Part shown: positions 47,431-60,161 of the stretch, in pieces | Position numbering within the stretch: the stretch's first letter is position 1 | Layout of the letters: each line of letters starts with the position of its first letter | Source: Epiperipatus broadwayi | Taxonomy: Eukaryota; Onychophora; Udeonychophora; Euonychophora; Peripatidae | DNA: 64,000 bases | Assembly: GCA_028023455.1 (NCBI GenBank) | Contig: JAQFVV010006312.1 | Coordinates: forward strand, 3,273,835 to 3,337,834 | Direction of reading: 5' to 3' | Translations under genes and position numbers: made by a program | The notes under the pieces: generated by a model | What the model saw: only the letters and a program-made list of their open reading frames with translations | Database searches by the model: none | What the model was told of the DNA's origin: nothing

Positions 47431-49274
47431 TGTAAATATCAATAGGTCGATATTTATATTTTAAAAATTTGTTATTTGTTATTAAAAAAAAAATCTCTTT
47501 AAGTTAAAGTTTACATATGAAATATTTAAATTTTTCTTTTATGTTTATTAAATATAGTTATTATTTGAAGTTATTATTTTATTTATATATATTGATAGTA
47601 CATCGTTATAAACATTTAATTATTAAAATAAATAAGGACATATAAATTGTTGATTAAAAAGAAAAATTATTTTATTTGCAATGATTACTAAATGCAATAA
47701 ATAATTATTTATGTATATTTTAAAAGATGTCAAATTTTCGATTTGATACTTTTTATATGTATACTTAATATTTTATTTTTATTTTGATATTAATTGTTGT
47801 AAAAGAGAACATATATATATAACATGAGTTTTAAAATAGCATCTGCTGAGATGAAACCACGCGACAATAATAAGGAAGCCATTATTAGGATTATTGCTTA
47901 TTAAAATGGGATATAGAACAAACAACTGAAGGATAGAATTTTATTACATTTTATTTCTTTAAAGTTTACCATTTTTTTTTAGAATACTGAAGTAACGTAT
48001 ATATTTTGTAATAAACATATAAATTATGACGGGGTAACAAGGATATATCGCAGCTAGGGCTGCATCATCATCATCGCTTTCATATATTCTAAAGCAATTT
48101 TTCAATGGAACAACTAAAATTTCAACGTATAAATTTCATCGCGTCTGGAATTAAAAGCTGGCATAGCTATCTTAAATGTATTATCGTCAATTTAATTCTA
48201 ATCTGGAAATAATTGTAATTGATGTACCGGATTTAACATTTTAATAAAATATGTATATATTCAAGAATTAATAATCTTCTTTAATGAAATCGTTTCGTCG
48301 TTCTTTTAATAGAATGCATTCTAAAGTAAAATAATAAAATATACAGATGAAAAAACTCATGGACTAAATTAATTCTTAAAAGGACAATTAACTAAGTGAA
48401 CTTTTAAAAAAAAGGTATTTAATAATTTTATATATATATGTGTGATGTGTGGATATATATTTTTGAGATTGATATATTTTTTTTTTTTGTTTATTTTTTT
48501 TTTCATTGTAAAATGTAACGTTTGTGAATGATCAATTTAAGCGTCTTGTTCTATTATAACATTAAACGTATAACAGATGATGTTTAAGATAAATATTTAA
48601 ATAATTTTAAAATCTGAAAATATAATTTATAAGTTGAGGTACTATATATTAATTAGTATCTTTATATTATAACTATTAGGCAGAAATATGTCTTTATATA
48701 TTTATTGTTTATATTAATATTGAAACATTAATATTATTTAAAGTCAAACGATAACATAAAATAAAGATGTGCTATTTATTTTTATAAATAATGCCTTTGT
48801 AATTATTTAAAGATCGATACTATATTATTCTTATTTTCTTAATGCCAAAGTTATTAGTAAATTAATTGAATTTACGACTTAATAAAAGATAATTTCTTAT
48901 TTCATTTATTACTTAGTTTGTAGGTCACTTACATATATTATTTTTCATACACATATTTAGAGGTACATAAATTTATATAGTAGATGTGTATATTTGAATT
49001 TAATAAAAGTCCCTTTATTTTTGATATATATATTTGATTAGTTAGTCACATCAACCTAAAAGATAAATTATAATGAAAAATCTCATTGATTAGTATGATT
49101 TTAGATTTACTTTATATAAAGCTAGCTGGGAGGGCAATTTAAACAATTTATTAAAATATAATTGGAACAAGTTTGTTTTTCCTTCATTCTTTAATATAAA
49201 CGGAATAACTCATATACATTCCATTATATTTAACTTGCTTAATTATGGGGCTACTCATATACGTTTCCATTACA
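47431..49274 (+). repeat. 3' LTR, 1,844 bp
   Basis: Begins TGTAAATATC and ends TTCCATTACA, collinear over its full length with 37,681-39,528. The few differences are listed under the 5' LTR. Confidence 0.95.
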
Positions 49275-49383
49275 ATATATATAATAAAATATAAAAAAAT
49301 ATATATTATATATTAAATAAAAACAATACACACACATATATATATATATATATAACATTACAAAACTAATCAATAACAAAATT

Positions 49384-49510
49384 TACTAAAATTCTCTCAA
49401 GATCAGGGTTTCATCTACTAGCAAAAAGATAAAATCGGGAATTTTAATAAAAGTTTGTGTTTTGACTAGTAACAAATAGATGAAACCATGGTTGTAAGAG
49501 AATTTTAGTA
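49384..49510. repeat. Foldback element
   Basis: Outer arms TACTAAAATTCTCT (49,384-49,397) and AGAGAATTTTAGTA (49,497-49,510) are exact complements, and GGTTTCATCTA with TAGATGAAACC continue the pairing further in. The small minus-strand ORF across it is not considered a gene. Confidence 0.7.
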
Positions 49511-50876
49511 ATACATCTGAGTCTTGTTTTATGTGGTAGATAGGTTCCTCAGAAAACATGCACAAAAGAAATTGCACAAAAATAGATTTAACTTACCTTG
49601 AAAATGGTGAGATACATACTGTAATTTTCAAAAAACACATATTTTAGTGAATTAAATGTGAAGATGTTTTAAGCTTCATGCTCTTAACTCAGAATGCTTG
49701 AATCTGGCTTATTTATATATAAATTTAAGTAGAGAAGAAGGTGGTTCCATCTTTTTTTTGTATTTCTGGCTTGTGTTTTTGAATTGAGAGTTCCATGTGC
49801 AGTCATTATTACATCTGATTTACTGTCACATAAGATTTTTAAGGTGCATCTGTAGAAGGTTTTAGCCTTTCACATTATTAGTAAAATTACTTTAAAATTT
49901 CCATAAAAAATAATGAAATAAAATATGACTAATAAAAAATTTCAAGTTTGAAAAAAATTGATATAAGACAAACATTTTTTTTAATTTTTTTATTAACTAC
50001 AGTATTTAATTTTATTTAAAACAATATATTTTATGTGTAATTTACAGTATTTTACATTTTTCATACATGTACTGTATTTTAATCATTATCGTTATTTGAC
50101 AAAATGCAGGTTTATTTGTAAACTAGTAAGAAATCAGATTTGTCACAAGAGGAAATACAACTAGTGCTAATTTCATTTTTTTGTAATTGCTTTTATAATG
50201 AACTTACCTAAACTAAAATGTTTTCTCAACACTTCCCCATTTTACTAAGTGGTCTAAAATTGAAATTTTTGTTTTCAAAGAAATTAATTTTCTTGTGTGT
50301 TTTTTTCCTCTCCATTAGGGTAAACTAAAGGTTTAAAATAAAAAGAGAACTTAGACTTATGATAATAAAAAAACACCTACTCACCACTGATGGGCAAAAT
50401 TTAATTAAAACTAACAATTAAAAATTAAATTCTTATTTTTGTCTTTAATTTTTTAATTTTCAATTCTATTTAAAAATCAAATTTCATTGTTTCACATCAC
50501 ATTAATTTTAGATCACATTATGTAATTTTTAAATTGTTAATTATAATTAAAAATCAGATTTTAATTTTTAAGTGTCAAATTTAATTGTGTCCCCCTCCCT
50601 ACTGTTACTCATCTTTTAAAAATAAACTTGCGGACACTAAATGATTAATTGATTATGTATTCTTTTTTTAAAAACCAAAAATAGAATGTGATTTAAAATG
50701 CAAAAACAACAACATGCATAGTATAAGCATCTATAATATTTGAACAGATTTACATCATAATCTTGTAAAATTTAACGTGTGTATATAAAATAAAAAATCC
50801 TGATTTTAAGTGAATTGCAAACTTCTTTCTTGCATAAAGTCTATTACAGTACTATTATAAAGTGCTGAAAATAGTG
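49511..50876. other. Unassigned AT-rich DNA
   Basis: Contains AATTAAAAATTAAAT-type low-complexity repeats at 50,400-50,580. No gene seen. Confidence 0.5.
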
Positions 50877-51000
50877 AAATTATTAGATGGAAGTTGAACT
50901 CTGATAATGCACCATTACTTTAAATATGATGTGTGTGTAAAATTTATAATATTTAAAGTAATAGTGCATTATCGGAGCTCTACTTCTGATCTGATAATTT
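50877..51000. repeat. Foldback element next to a PLE 3' end
   Basis: Arms 50,877-50,925 and 50,950-51,000 are imperfect complements (ATAATGCACCATTACTTTAAA against TTTAAAGTAATAGTGCATTAT). It lies about 60 bp beyond the 3' end of the minus-strand PLE, the same relation as the palindrome at 28,383 to its PLE. No hammerhead core found here. Confidence 0.75.
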
Positions 51001-51059
51001 TTATCAGCTAAAAGAAAACAGCATACAAGATATTAAGAAAAAACATGAATCACATAACT

Positions 51060-52855
51060 TCAAAATTGCATTAAAAAAATCTAAATGGAAGGTAATTTGC
51101 ATGTAGCATTATGTGTGTTGATGTATTCTGGCTTTTTAAATATCTCAATGGCTTCTCTGATCTGACATTGTTGGAGAGCATCATATCTGGGCAGTATTAT
51201 CTATAGCATGAAGAGTGATAGTGCTGATGATGATGAACATTTTTATATTGTATTAACATGTTCTTCTCTTCTATCACTGATGCGATGATTATTTATGTTT
51301 ACATAGAAAGCTTTCAAATGTTACACGGAATTTTATAAACTCCATGTGCTTCAAGAGGGATTGAATCATTAGGCTTAGTTATAATGTTATTAATTATTTG
51401 ATAAATAGTATATGTTGTCTTTATATTATCATGTCTTAGAACACATTAAATATTGTTAGTATTTTCTTTTATTTAAAGAATACAAACTCTAACAGTTTCT
51501 TTTTTGTCTTTTATTTTGATTGTTTAGGGTTTGAATTAAGGCTCCGTGTGTTGTTTTATTATTAGAGCCATTAGCTAATAAAACATTGCTTATATGATTT
51601 TTTCATCTTTTAATTTTGATTTATCTGAAAGAAAGTTAATAGCTCTAATGGGAAGAGTTTTTCAACAGAAAATATTTGAGATGGCCGATGATGTGATGAA
51701 AAGTTTAAATATCTGTCAGTGTATGTAGATTTTCTGAAAATTGAAAAAGATAAAAGATTATTCTTTTTCTTCATGATAAGTACATCAAGAAAAGGAAGTT
51801 TTCATCAGTTTCTGTTTCCATTGTAAATTTAATATTAAGATATACATTACATCATCTAAATTGGCTTTACCATGTGGCCAGATGATCAAAGTATCATCTA
51901 TGTATCTGAGTCAAATAAGAGGTTTTAAAGATTCTGACAAATCAACTATTACTCCTGAGATTGGTGAGCTCATGGAGTACAAAAAGTCTATTTATGATAT
52001 TGTCTATTATACATAAAATAAGTATTTGCAAGACAATATTTAATTAAATTAATAATAGGTTCTGGTAAATTGCACCGTTTAGATATGATATTTAAAGCTT
52101 CATCAATTGTAACGTTTGTAAATAAAGAAGTAACATAGAAGATGAGTAGAATATTATTTTTATTAATGTTTACATTTTTTATCAAAGAATAAAATTATAA
52201 AATTTTTAACATACGATTTAATAGATGGAAGAATAGGTTTTATTATATCAGATACATATCTAGATAATCGTGAGAGGGAGATTCAATTACGTCACAATTG
52301 GACTAAGGGGGGGGGGTATCTGTTTTGTGAATTTTTGAAAGTTCATACAATTTTGGACAAATACACGATTTTTCACGAGGAATAATTTTATTTTTTATGT
52401 TTGTTTTCAATTAGTGATTTATTAATAATTATTTAGTTGTCTTTTTAAATAAATCGTGTGATCTCATTTTGAGTTTTTATAAATGTTTTATCATTAAGTA
52501 AAATTAGGATTTTATTGTTTATAAACATCGTGGTTCATAATAAATGTAGCATTACCTTTATCTGCTGGAATAATAATAATAGATTTGTCTGTTTTTAGGA
52601 TGTTTAAGATTTGTCTTTCTTTTCTTAATGTATTACTTTTTGGATGTTTCACTTTTTAAATATATTATAAATTTCGATTCTTGCTGTATCAACCTTGGTC
52701 GAATTTATTTTTTCAAAAGCTGATTCAATATCACAGATAATTATTTCAAAAGGCATTCTGGAAGGTATTACTGCGGAATTAAATCCTTTTTCTAAAATTG
52801 AAATCTCTATAAAGAGTATTTTCTTCGACAAATTGTAAAGTTTTTTTTTTCCTAA
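51060..52855 (-). pseudogene. Penelope-like element, full domain order, decayed
   Basis: Reading the minus strand: an N-terminal block EKGFNSAVIPSRMPFEII lies at about 52,740-52,800. TDKSIIIIPADKGNATFIM, a well-kept PLE N-terminal motif, lies at about 52,545-52,600. The RT segment FYVTSLFTNVTIDEALNIIS with TYFMYNRQYHK lies in the open frame 51,988-52,185. A GIY-YIG start EAHGVYKIPCN lies at about 51,340, and the C-terminal EAIEIFKKPEYIN segment lies upstream of 51,060. Stops and frameshifts are frequent. This is the clearest complete order of PLE domains in the window, but dead. Confidence 0.75.
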
Positions 52856-52857
52856 AT

Positions 52858-53100
52858 AGACATGAGTAATCATCGCATCAATGCTAGAAGAGATGAACAT
52901 ATAAATGCAGTTAAAAACGCTCATCATCATCACAACTATCTCTTCATGCTACAGATACAGATTATAGTATTGATTTTTTTTTTAATTCGAGACTATTATT
53001 TAGATGCTACACTTTCCAAAGCAATGTCAGATCAGGGAAGCCATTGAGATCTTTAAAAAGGCAGAATATATCAACAAACTTAATGATATATACAAATTAC
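52858..53100 (+). pseudogene. Inverted PLE endonuclease C-terminal fragment
   Basis: On the plus strand, SNHRINARRDEHINAVKNAH corresponds to the GIY-YIG helix region, and, after a decayed stretch, a REAIEIFKKAEYINKLN-like segment corresponds to the PLE C terminus. It abuts, in opposite orientation, the 5' end of the minus-strand PLE at about 52,855. The same C-terminal motif (EAIEIFKK.EYIN) occurs near 51,100 on the other strand, so both belong to closely related elements. Confidence 0.7.
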
Positions 53101-54207
53101 CATATATTTGGAATTTTTTTTAAAAAAGTCATTAATTTAAAATAATTTCTCATAATTATTATTTCTATTTCCTATTAATAGAACGATCATTATTGTTATA
53201 CATTAATATTTACAGTCCCTGTACAATTATTTTACAACGTAAATATATATATATATATATATATATTATACACAGATGTACCCGGATATTTCATTTATTC
53301 ATATATGTATATATACAGACACACAAATATATATTTATATATGTAAAAAATCTAATATCAAATTACGACGCTTATAACAGAACTAAAATGAAACATTGCA
53401 TATATATATATATTTTGCAGCAGTTAAATTTTTTATTTAATTAAATTTTAATTTTTCCCCTCATCATAATTAGGCATAATAATAATTGTTAAACTACAAA
53501 TTTTATATATAATTAATATTTAAATTTCACTATTTACTCATTTTAATACTGTTATTGAGCTAATTCATTGCACTTTTTGAATGAATGATGAACAGATCAT
53601 TGGCTTTTCCTTTTTTGTCATTTCAGTTTTAGTAAATTATTTTGACCTATTCATGTGTTAATTAATAAAACCCATAACCCAATTCTATATCTAAGTATAT
53701 CTAGGTGAAATAACCTTCTTTTAATCTTTGGTGGCTTTAACCTAGCTAACTCTCAACGTATTCATGATTTATTGGATCTATCCGAAAGCCCATCACCACT
53801 TATAATTTTTAATAATGCAAATAAATGTTGATACTCTACTCTATTATATGTCTTTATACACAAAAAGATTAACATAGTTTTTGAAGGAAAAAGATAGATT
53901 AAAAAGACAGGATTCATTACATTATGGAAAGAAAAGTGAAATGAATCAATGATCTGACAATATTGAAATTTTATAATAACGAAATTTGAATATTAATTAC
54001 TTATAAAGTTTGTACATACAATTTAGAAATTATTTATATACAACATCTGCACACATAATTTTAAAAAAAATATTATTGTGTCATGATTATAAAGTAAAAA
54101 CATTGAAATTTTGCAATAAATTTGACCTACGATGAAGTATATCTCTAAAGTGTAAATCACAGTCACACATTAAATGCCTTATTTATCATAAGATTATATA
54201 TATTGTA
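53101..54207. other. Unassigned DNA with AT microsatellites
   Basis: Short (AT)n runs at 53,240-53,266 and 53,400-53,414 lie among ACAC/TATA low-complexity sequence. The remainder to 54,207 is unrecognised. Confidence 0.5.
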
Positions 54208-56253
54208 GCCCTTTGGTTTATTCCATCTATAAACCAAATATAATAAAATGAAGTAATTGTGGAAATTTTTTTTTTTTTTTGGTATAAGAAAAGTTAAAGG
54301 TTTTATTTGAGAAAGTAATGGCTATATTAGTTCAAAAGTAATGTATATAGAGACAGTTTGTGTTTGTATAAAATGTAGTTAGCACTATTTAATGCAGGGG
54401 GGTGATTGATTTTTTTAATAATAATTTACCAATATAATAATTCAGGAATAAATATTTATATGACTAAGATAAAGTATTGTCAATTTGATATCTATTATTA
54501 AAGAGTTGAGAATTAAAATTGAATTGATTGTCAGTAGATTTAGTCAACAGTTTCTTTCTGGAGAATAAGTTTAGAGTTATAGGAGATTATAGTGAATATT
54601 TATGTTTATGATTATCAGAAATTATAATTGATTTTATGCTTGTAATTATAAAAGATTATGATGGATATTTGTGTTCATATAATCTGAATAATCAGTTTTC
54701 TGTAACATGTTCTGCATGGGTATGTGTGTGTGATACCGATATATGGGTTTGGTTTTTTTTTTCTTTCCTTTATAGAAACTAACATAATTTTCTATATTAT
54801 TAAAAATGTAAATCTAAATAAAAAATTATTTAGATCCAATGAATGTAACCTTTGTTTGACAAAAAAAATGTTGGTAAGCTTGTGTTTTCAATTATGCCTT
54901 CTTTGACTAATTTCCATAAATTAATCGTCAATGTGTTAATTAAAGAGGTCTGGTTTCAGATCAGACAAAGTTGTTAAAAAAGTAACACTTTAGAAAGAGT
55001 CATTGTTCAGTCTGAGTGGTGATTTTTTAATTAGACTTGAAGAGGAACCACTGGGGGGGGGTAACATATGTTTTCTTTTTTCTCTTTATTCTATAAAAAC
55101 TGAAAAAAGTGAATAGAGAGAAGAACTTTTGCTGATTGAGAACTGGGCTAATTAAATAAAATTAATATCTCTAAAGGTTTTTTTATCCAAGTTTTTAAAT
55201 TTTCTTTCTCAGAATAAAATGTATTTAAGTTTTATAGTAGACCAAAATATGAATTTCTAATTCATCCATAAATGGTGCATACTCCTTTTCCTCAAATCAA
55301 TTATGAAGAAATCAACTTTTAATGAGACATTTTATACTAAATGCTACAACTTATCCATCCTAATAGTTGCAAATTTATTGAAGGAGAGAACTGTCAAACT
55401 TCTGTATGAAATTCAGATTATAATAATTATTTGGCTGTTTAAAATTCATTTAAAGAAATTGCGAAAACTTCTAAAAATGTTTAAAAAGTTAATTCATGTT
55501 AGTAATCAGAGACTGCTTATTGTCTATAATTTGAGCCTTTAAATGGAAAAGAAAAAGAAAAGAAAACAAAGTGAATTCAAATCCAGGAAGAAACTCATCA
55601 AATGGAAGGTAACCAATCGAACTCTTTTAAAAATTTATTAATTCTCTGTAGCTACACTTTTGATTTAAAATAACTATCTATGTTTTTTTATCTATCTTAA
55701 TTCAAATGACTGTCTGTGCATTCTGTACACATTTAATTAAAAATAACTGTCTGATGTGCAAGTGGAAAGAAAAGACATTTAAAGAGACTATCTGTAATGT
55801 TGATATTTATTCTTTATTTTATTTCATTTATATAATATGTCATTTGTTTTTTTTTTATATATATATATTTCATTTGTTTATATACTATGCCACACTCTAA
55901 TCACTAGATTATTTAATTTAATATTTTGTTTATGTTTAAAATGTTTGAAGGAAAGAGAAAAAATGATTTTGATACCATTTAAGAATAGATGTTCATGAAA
56001 ATTTAAATTTAAAAGTAAAGAGTGAAATGATATAAATATTTTTATTATTCTTAGCAAAATTTTAATTTGTGCTTAATAGTAAATATAAAAAGTGAGGAGA
56101 TGGTTGTAAAGCCCATAATTATGCTAAAGTATTGTTGATCTGTTATTGATATAAATGTTAGGTATGTTGTTGGCTTGACTGGTTAAAATTGAAATAATTC
56201 ATATATGCTTTGATTCGGGATTTGGTTAGTCTTTGTCATTTATCTAGGCTGTA

Positions 56254-56299
<46 letters not shown>

Positions 56300-56836
56300 C
56301 CTAGATAAATGATATATATGCTTATATATATATATATAAGCATATATAAAGCCATAAATGCTTGTCATTACTAACATAAAGTTATTCTTCCACCCAATAG
56401 ATGGGAAGTGGCTGTCTCATGATTTATATACCATGGCAGGTGGAGATGACTAAGTTTCACTCCATTTATTTGTTAAGATAGGGAATTATTAATAAAGTTA
56501 CTGTTTAAGTGTAGGAAATGTTTTGCATGCCAATATAAAGAATAGGTGTCTAAGAGGAGTTCTTTACACAATTCTAGGTCTTAAGAAAAGATCTCTCTCT
56601 GGCTCAAGCAAATAGTTTAAGTTTGAAGTTGATGTTGTTGTTTTTTTTTTTACTTCCCTTATCAAGACGCGGCTGTGTGCGCATTATAGATACTGCATGG
56701 TGATGTGTGATATGAAGAGAGTTTTCTTACATGGAACAGAATAAAGTTGCCCTGAAAGGATAAGGATTCAGTCAGATGTATATGTATGATGGGGAATGAC
56801 AGAGATTTTAATTAATAAACTAACCAATCTGTGTTG
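54208..56836 (+). repeat. Unidentified 2.6 kb repeat, copy R
   Basis: Reverse complement of 19,404-21,850. It starts TGTAGCCCTTTGGTTTAT directly after an AT repeat and has a terminal hairpin (TTTGGTTTAT / ATAAACCAAA). Relative to copy L it has an extra ~115 bp at about 54,379-54,493 and an (AT)n-centred palindrome at about 56,256-56,345. It lacks some copy L segments near 55,720-55,800. A short frame beginning MKKSTFN (55,303) is alignable in copy L, but the continuation is not conserved. Function unknown: long LTR, MITE-like or other non-autonomous element. Confidence 0.8.
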
Positions 56837-57559
56837 ATTTTTTTTTGTGAATGATGATAAATTGAGGTTGTCAAGCTGAATGAATATACTAACCTATTAA
56901 GATATATACAGTCGAAATGTAAAGATCTGACAAGCATGAACCTAAAAGTGTGGGTTTTGAATTTAAACCCATTTGCAAAATCAGTAGGGGATTTTTGTGA
57001 GATATCATCCTTCTTCATTAGAAATGTGAAAATTATTGCTTGATAAAATGATTTAGAAATTTAAGATTATTTCACATTGCTAGTTAGAATAATTGAAACA
57101 AATATATTATTTTGGAATAGTACAATGGACAATGTTTACAATAAAAAAGGGGGTAAGTAGAAATTTATAGGTTTTCTTCTCTTTCAAGATAGGTTTTCTT
57201 AAAGCTAAAATATACAGAATTCTGATTCCATGTGTGAGCGTTTATATTTATTATTATTATTAATTATTTATTTAATAAATGAATGGGTCAAAACAAGAAG
57301 TGAGTCATCCAGGAAATTAGTTAATTCAAACATATATTCGAATAAGAGTCCTGAATAGATCGGAATCATATATTTGTGTGTAACAATATTATAATTTAGT
57401 GTGTTTTTATTTTAATTTTATCATTATTGTTAATGTAATAAAAGTTTACTATTGTTATAAGATTATATTGTGTTTTGTGTTTGATGTTTCAAATATCGCC
57501 AGAATCTATATATCCAGCACCTATATTTAAGGTAATATTAGTTCATATTTAAATTTAAT
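56837..57559. other. Unassigned DNA beyond repeat copy R
   Basis: Weak similarity to the sequence outside copy L continues to about 56,930 (AATATACTAACCT in both). Beyond that nothing is recognised. Confidence 0.5.
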
Positions 57560-57900
57560 TATTCATTTTCTATCGATAATTTATTTCCAAGATCGATTTA
57601 CAGTAGTCATTATTATATCGTTTCCATATTCGATTCACATAGTTAATTTTATATTAATAATTTATTTCCATGATTGAATTACAGTATTGATTTTATCTTG
57701 ATTATTTCTATATTCGATTAATATAAATCATTTTATATAAGTCACCTTTACAAAATTCATTTTCACATAATTTATTTCGTAATTAATTTGCATAATCTGA
57801 TTTTATGATTTATTTCCGTACATTACTCTCATGAGTAAATTTTGATTGATTTATCTGATTAATGTCCATGGTTTACTTCCATAGTTTACTTTAGCAAAAT
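57560..57900. repeat. Degenerate short-period repeat
   Basis: A loosely repeated motif of the form TTTATTTCCATGATTGATTTACA recurs about eight times: ATTTATTTCCAAGATCGATT, CGTTTCCATATTCGATTCAC, ATTTATTTCCATGATTGAAT, and so on. Spacing is irregular, about 35-55 bp. It may be an old satellite or part of a long terminal repeat. Confidence 0.5.
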
Positions 57901-58845
57901 ATGATAGGTTTAAAATTATTAAAGTTATTAATTAAAATAGATTAGAAATAATAGAATAAAATGACAGGGTATAGTTGAATTAAGTTTAACAAATTTAATC
58001 TTTTGATTCATTGTAATGTTGTGAATATTGGAAGCAGACAGAAAATCCCTTTCCTGCTCTCAGTGTTTAGATTGATTACTAATAGTAAATTCGTATCAAA
58101 ATTCAACTTAGCATATTTGGAATCATATCCATTACTATGTAATCTCTTAGAAGTGCACCTCTTGACAGATCTAGACCTTGAGAAAGAGCAGTTCAATTAT
58201 TAATCTAAGAGCTAGTTTGGAAATCAAGTAGCATATTATAATAAAGCTATTATACTATTATAAAATAGGGATCATGAATTGATAGTTGATCGAATGATAT
58301 ATGTGCGTTAGAGAAATAAGATTAGGGATTCTCAGATTAGAGCACATAACACAGACATTCCGTGTTATATAATTGTAGCTATTGAAAGTGATAAATGCTG
58401 AGAACAAAAAATAAAATAATGGAATTAAATGGGAAGGATTTATTTATGATAGTTTTATCTAATATTAAATTAAAGAATAATTTTATATTATGAACACAGA
58501 TTATGAGTTCTCTGCATTAATCACTGATTTATTTCCAGTCAGATATAAATGAGAACTGTATACAGTATTTTCTGTAGTTACCACTCGAGATCAGATATTT
58601 ATAATAAAGTTGTGGAAGAAAGTTGTCTCATTATTATGACTTTTATAATAAATTTATCATGAAATATTTGCATGACTAATGCTAGGTTTGAAATTAAGAC
58701 CACATAGATTGAATGGTTTTATCAATATTATTGTTATTATTAATTTTTTTTTGAGAGACAATTTAATTACTTTCTCCAATGTCTTCTATAGTCCTAAATA
58801 TGGCTAATGATGATGATCTCTGGTGGCCATTACAATTTATAGTTG
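57901..58845. other. Unassigned DNA, possibly part of an LTR
   Basis: No coding region is recognised; the overlapping frames at 58,003-58,203 on both strands have no known domain. Its 3' edge adjoins a primer-binding-site-like sequence, so part of this may be a terminal repeat. Confidence 0.35.
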
Positions 58846-58850
58846 CAATT

Positions 58851-58865
58851 TGGCGCCCACCATAG
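58851..58865 (+). other. Primer-binding-site-like TGGCGCCCA
   Basis: TGGCGCCCA complements the 3' end of metazoan tRNA-Lys(CTT) (…TGGGCGCCA) over 9 nt. It is preceded by AGTTGCAATT, so an LTR could end at ...TTGCA. No gag-pol remnant follows. The call rests on nine bases and is tentative. Confidence 0.3.
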
Positions 58866-59146
58866 ATTTGATCCTAAAGTAGTTAGTATAGAATTCAATT
58901 GACTAGCTACTTGAAATAAATGAGAGTTTATTGAGGATAAATAAGTGAAAGATTGCGCGGAGAAAGTTGAGGTGACAATATATATATATATATTCAATAT
59001 TAAGGACTCATACAACTATATAACAAATATTTAAAAAACTTTCGAATGCATCATAAGACAATACATATAAAGAATAGAGCAGCGATCTATTCTCGTGCAT
59101 TATTTTTTAGAAAATATTTATTGTACTGTAGTATGTCTTAATCTTA

Positions 59147-59199
<53 letters not shown>

Positions 59200-60072
59200 A
59201 AATACATATTTTGCTCTATATATATATTAAAACCAGATAAGTATTTTGCTATACACATATATATGTATGTAAAATAAGGTTTTAATTTTTTTCTCAGTAC
59301 TAATAATAAATCATTATTCTTGTTTAACTTTACAATGTATGTCCGTGGAGATTTGTCTTAATAATTAACATCTCTATTCAAGAGATTGAACAAAACTAAA
59401 AAAAGAGAGAAAAAATCTAAACATTTATTTTTAAAAATGTAATGACATCAAGTATACATATTTGACTAAAAGTAATTGTTTTGTACTAAAATTAAAAGAA
59501 ATCAAAAAAACTAAATTTGGTATTATTTATTGACATCAGTTATGAAAGTTAAAACTAATACTAATATATACTAAAATAATTTTTTAAAAAGCATGATAAA
59601 AAAACAAAAAATAATAAACAATTTGTTGTATATTCATGTCATATTATCTCAATTTCTTTAATCATTTTTCTCAGAAAATTAATTTACTGCATGGTTTTAC
59701 TGTAATAGCATGTCTGACTAGGACAAAGATACTACAGATTTCTCACTTTACATAAAAAGTATCACCTATCATGAAGATATCTGAATAATTTGTTTTACAT
59801 TTTCTCAATAAAAAGATCTTATACTTTACAAAGAAACTGATTCTGTGTTCTGAAAAAAGGATTATTTATTTATTGATAAAAATGTCACACAATGAAAGGT
59901 ATAACTGGATGTGGATTACAATGAGCTAAATCTAATTATTTATATAAATGTGTGTGTAATAGTTAATAAATATACTAGTTTTTGATTTAAATTTAAATTG
60001 TTTTTATATAAAATTTGAGATCGTTTACAGGCAAAAAACATTTAACTATTTAATTTTTTTAATGACAAATTA

Positions 60073-60161
<89 letters not shown>

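Larger units (their letters stand above)
37681..49274 (+). mobile_element. Near-intact Ty3/gypsy LTR retrotransposon, 11.6 kb
   Basis: The element has two near-identical LTRs (37,681-39,528 and 47,431-49,274), a primer-binding-site-like TGGCGC two bases after the 5' LTR, a long leader, gag, a protease-RT-RNaseH-integrase pol, and a purine-rich GAGGGTAA before the 3' LTR. Integrase lies after RNase H, which is the Ty3/gypsy order. It is embedded in AT repeats, so the target duplication (ATAT) is compatible but uninformative. gag and pol are open from end to end. No envelope-like ORF with signal peptide or membrane anchor was seen. This is the youngest and most complete element in the window. 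Confidence 0.95.

Noticed and set aside
37681-49274. Envelope gene in the gypsy element
   Set aside because: No ORF with signal peptide, cleavage site or transmembrane anchor lies between pol and the 3' LTR.
55303-55542. 79-aa ORF beginning MKKSTFN as a conserved gene
   Set aside because: The first ~20 residues are alignable in the inverted copy at 20.7-20.85 kb, but the rest is disrupted by indels there, so no selection for coding is evident.
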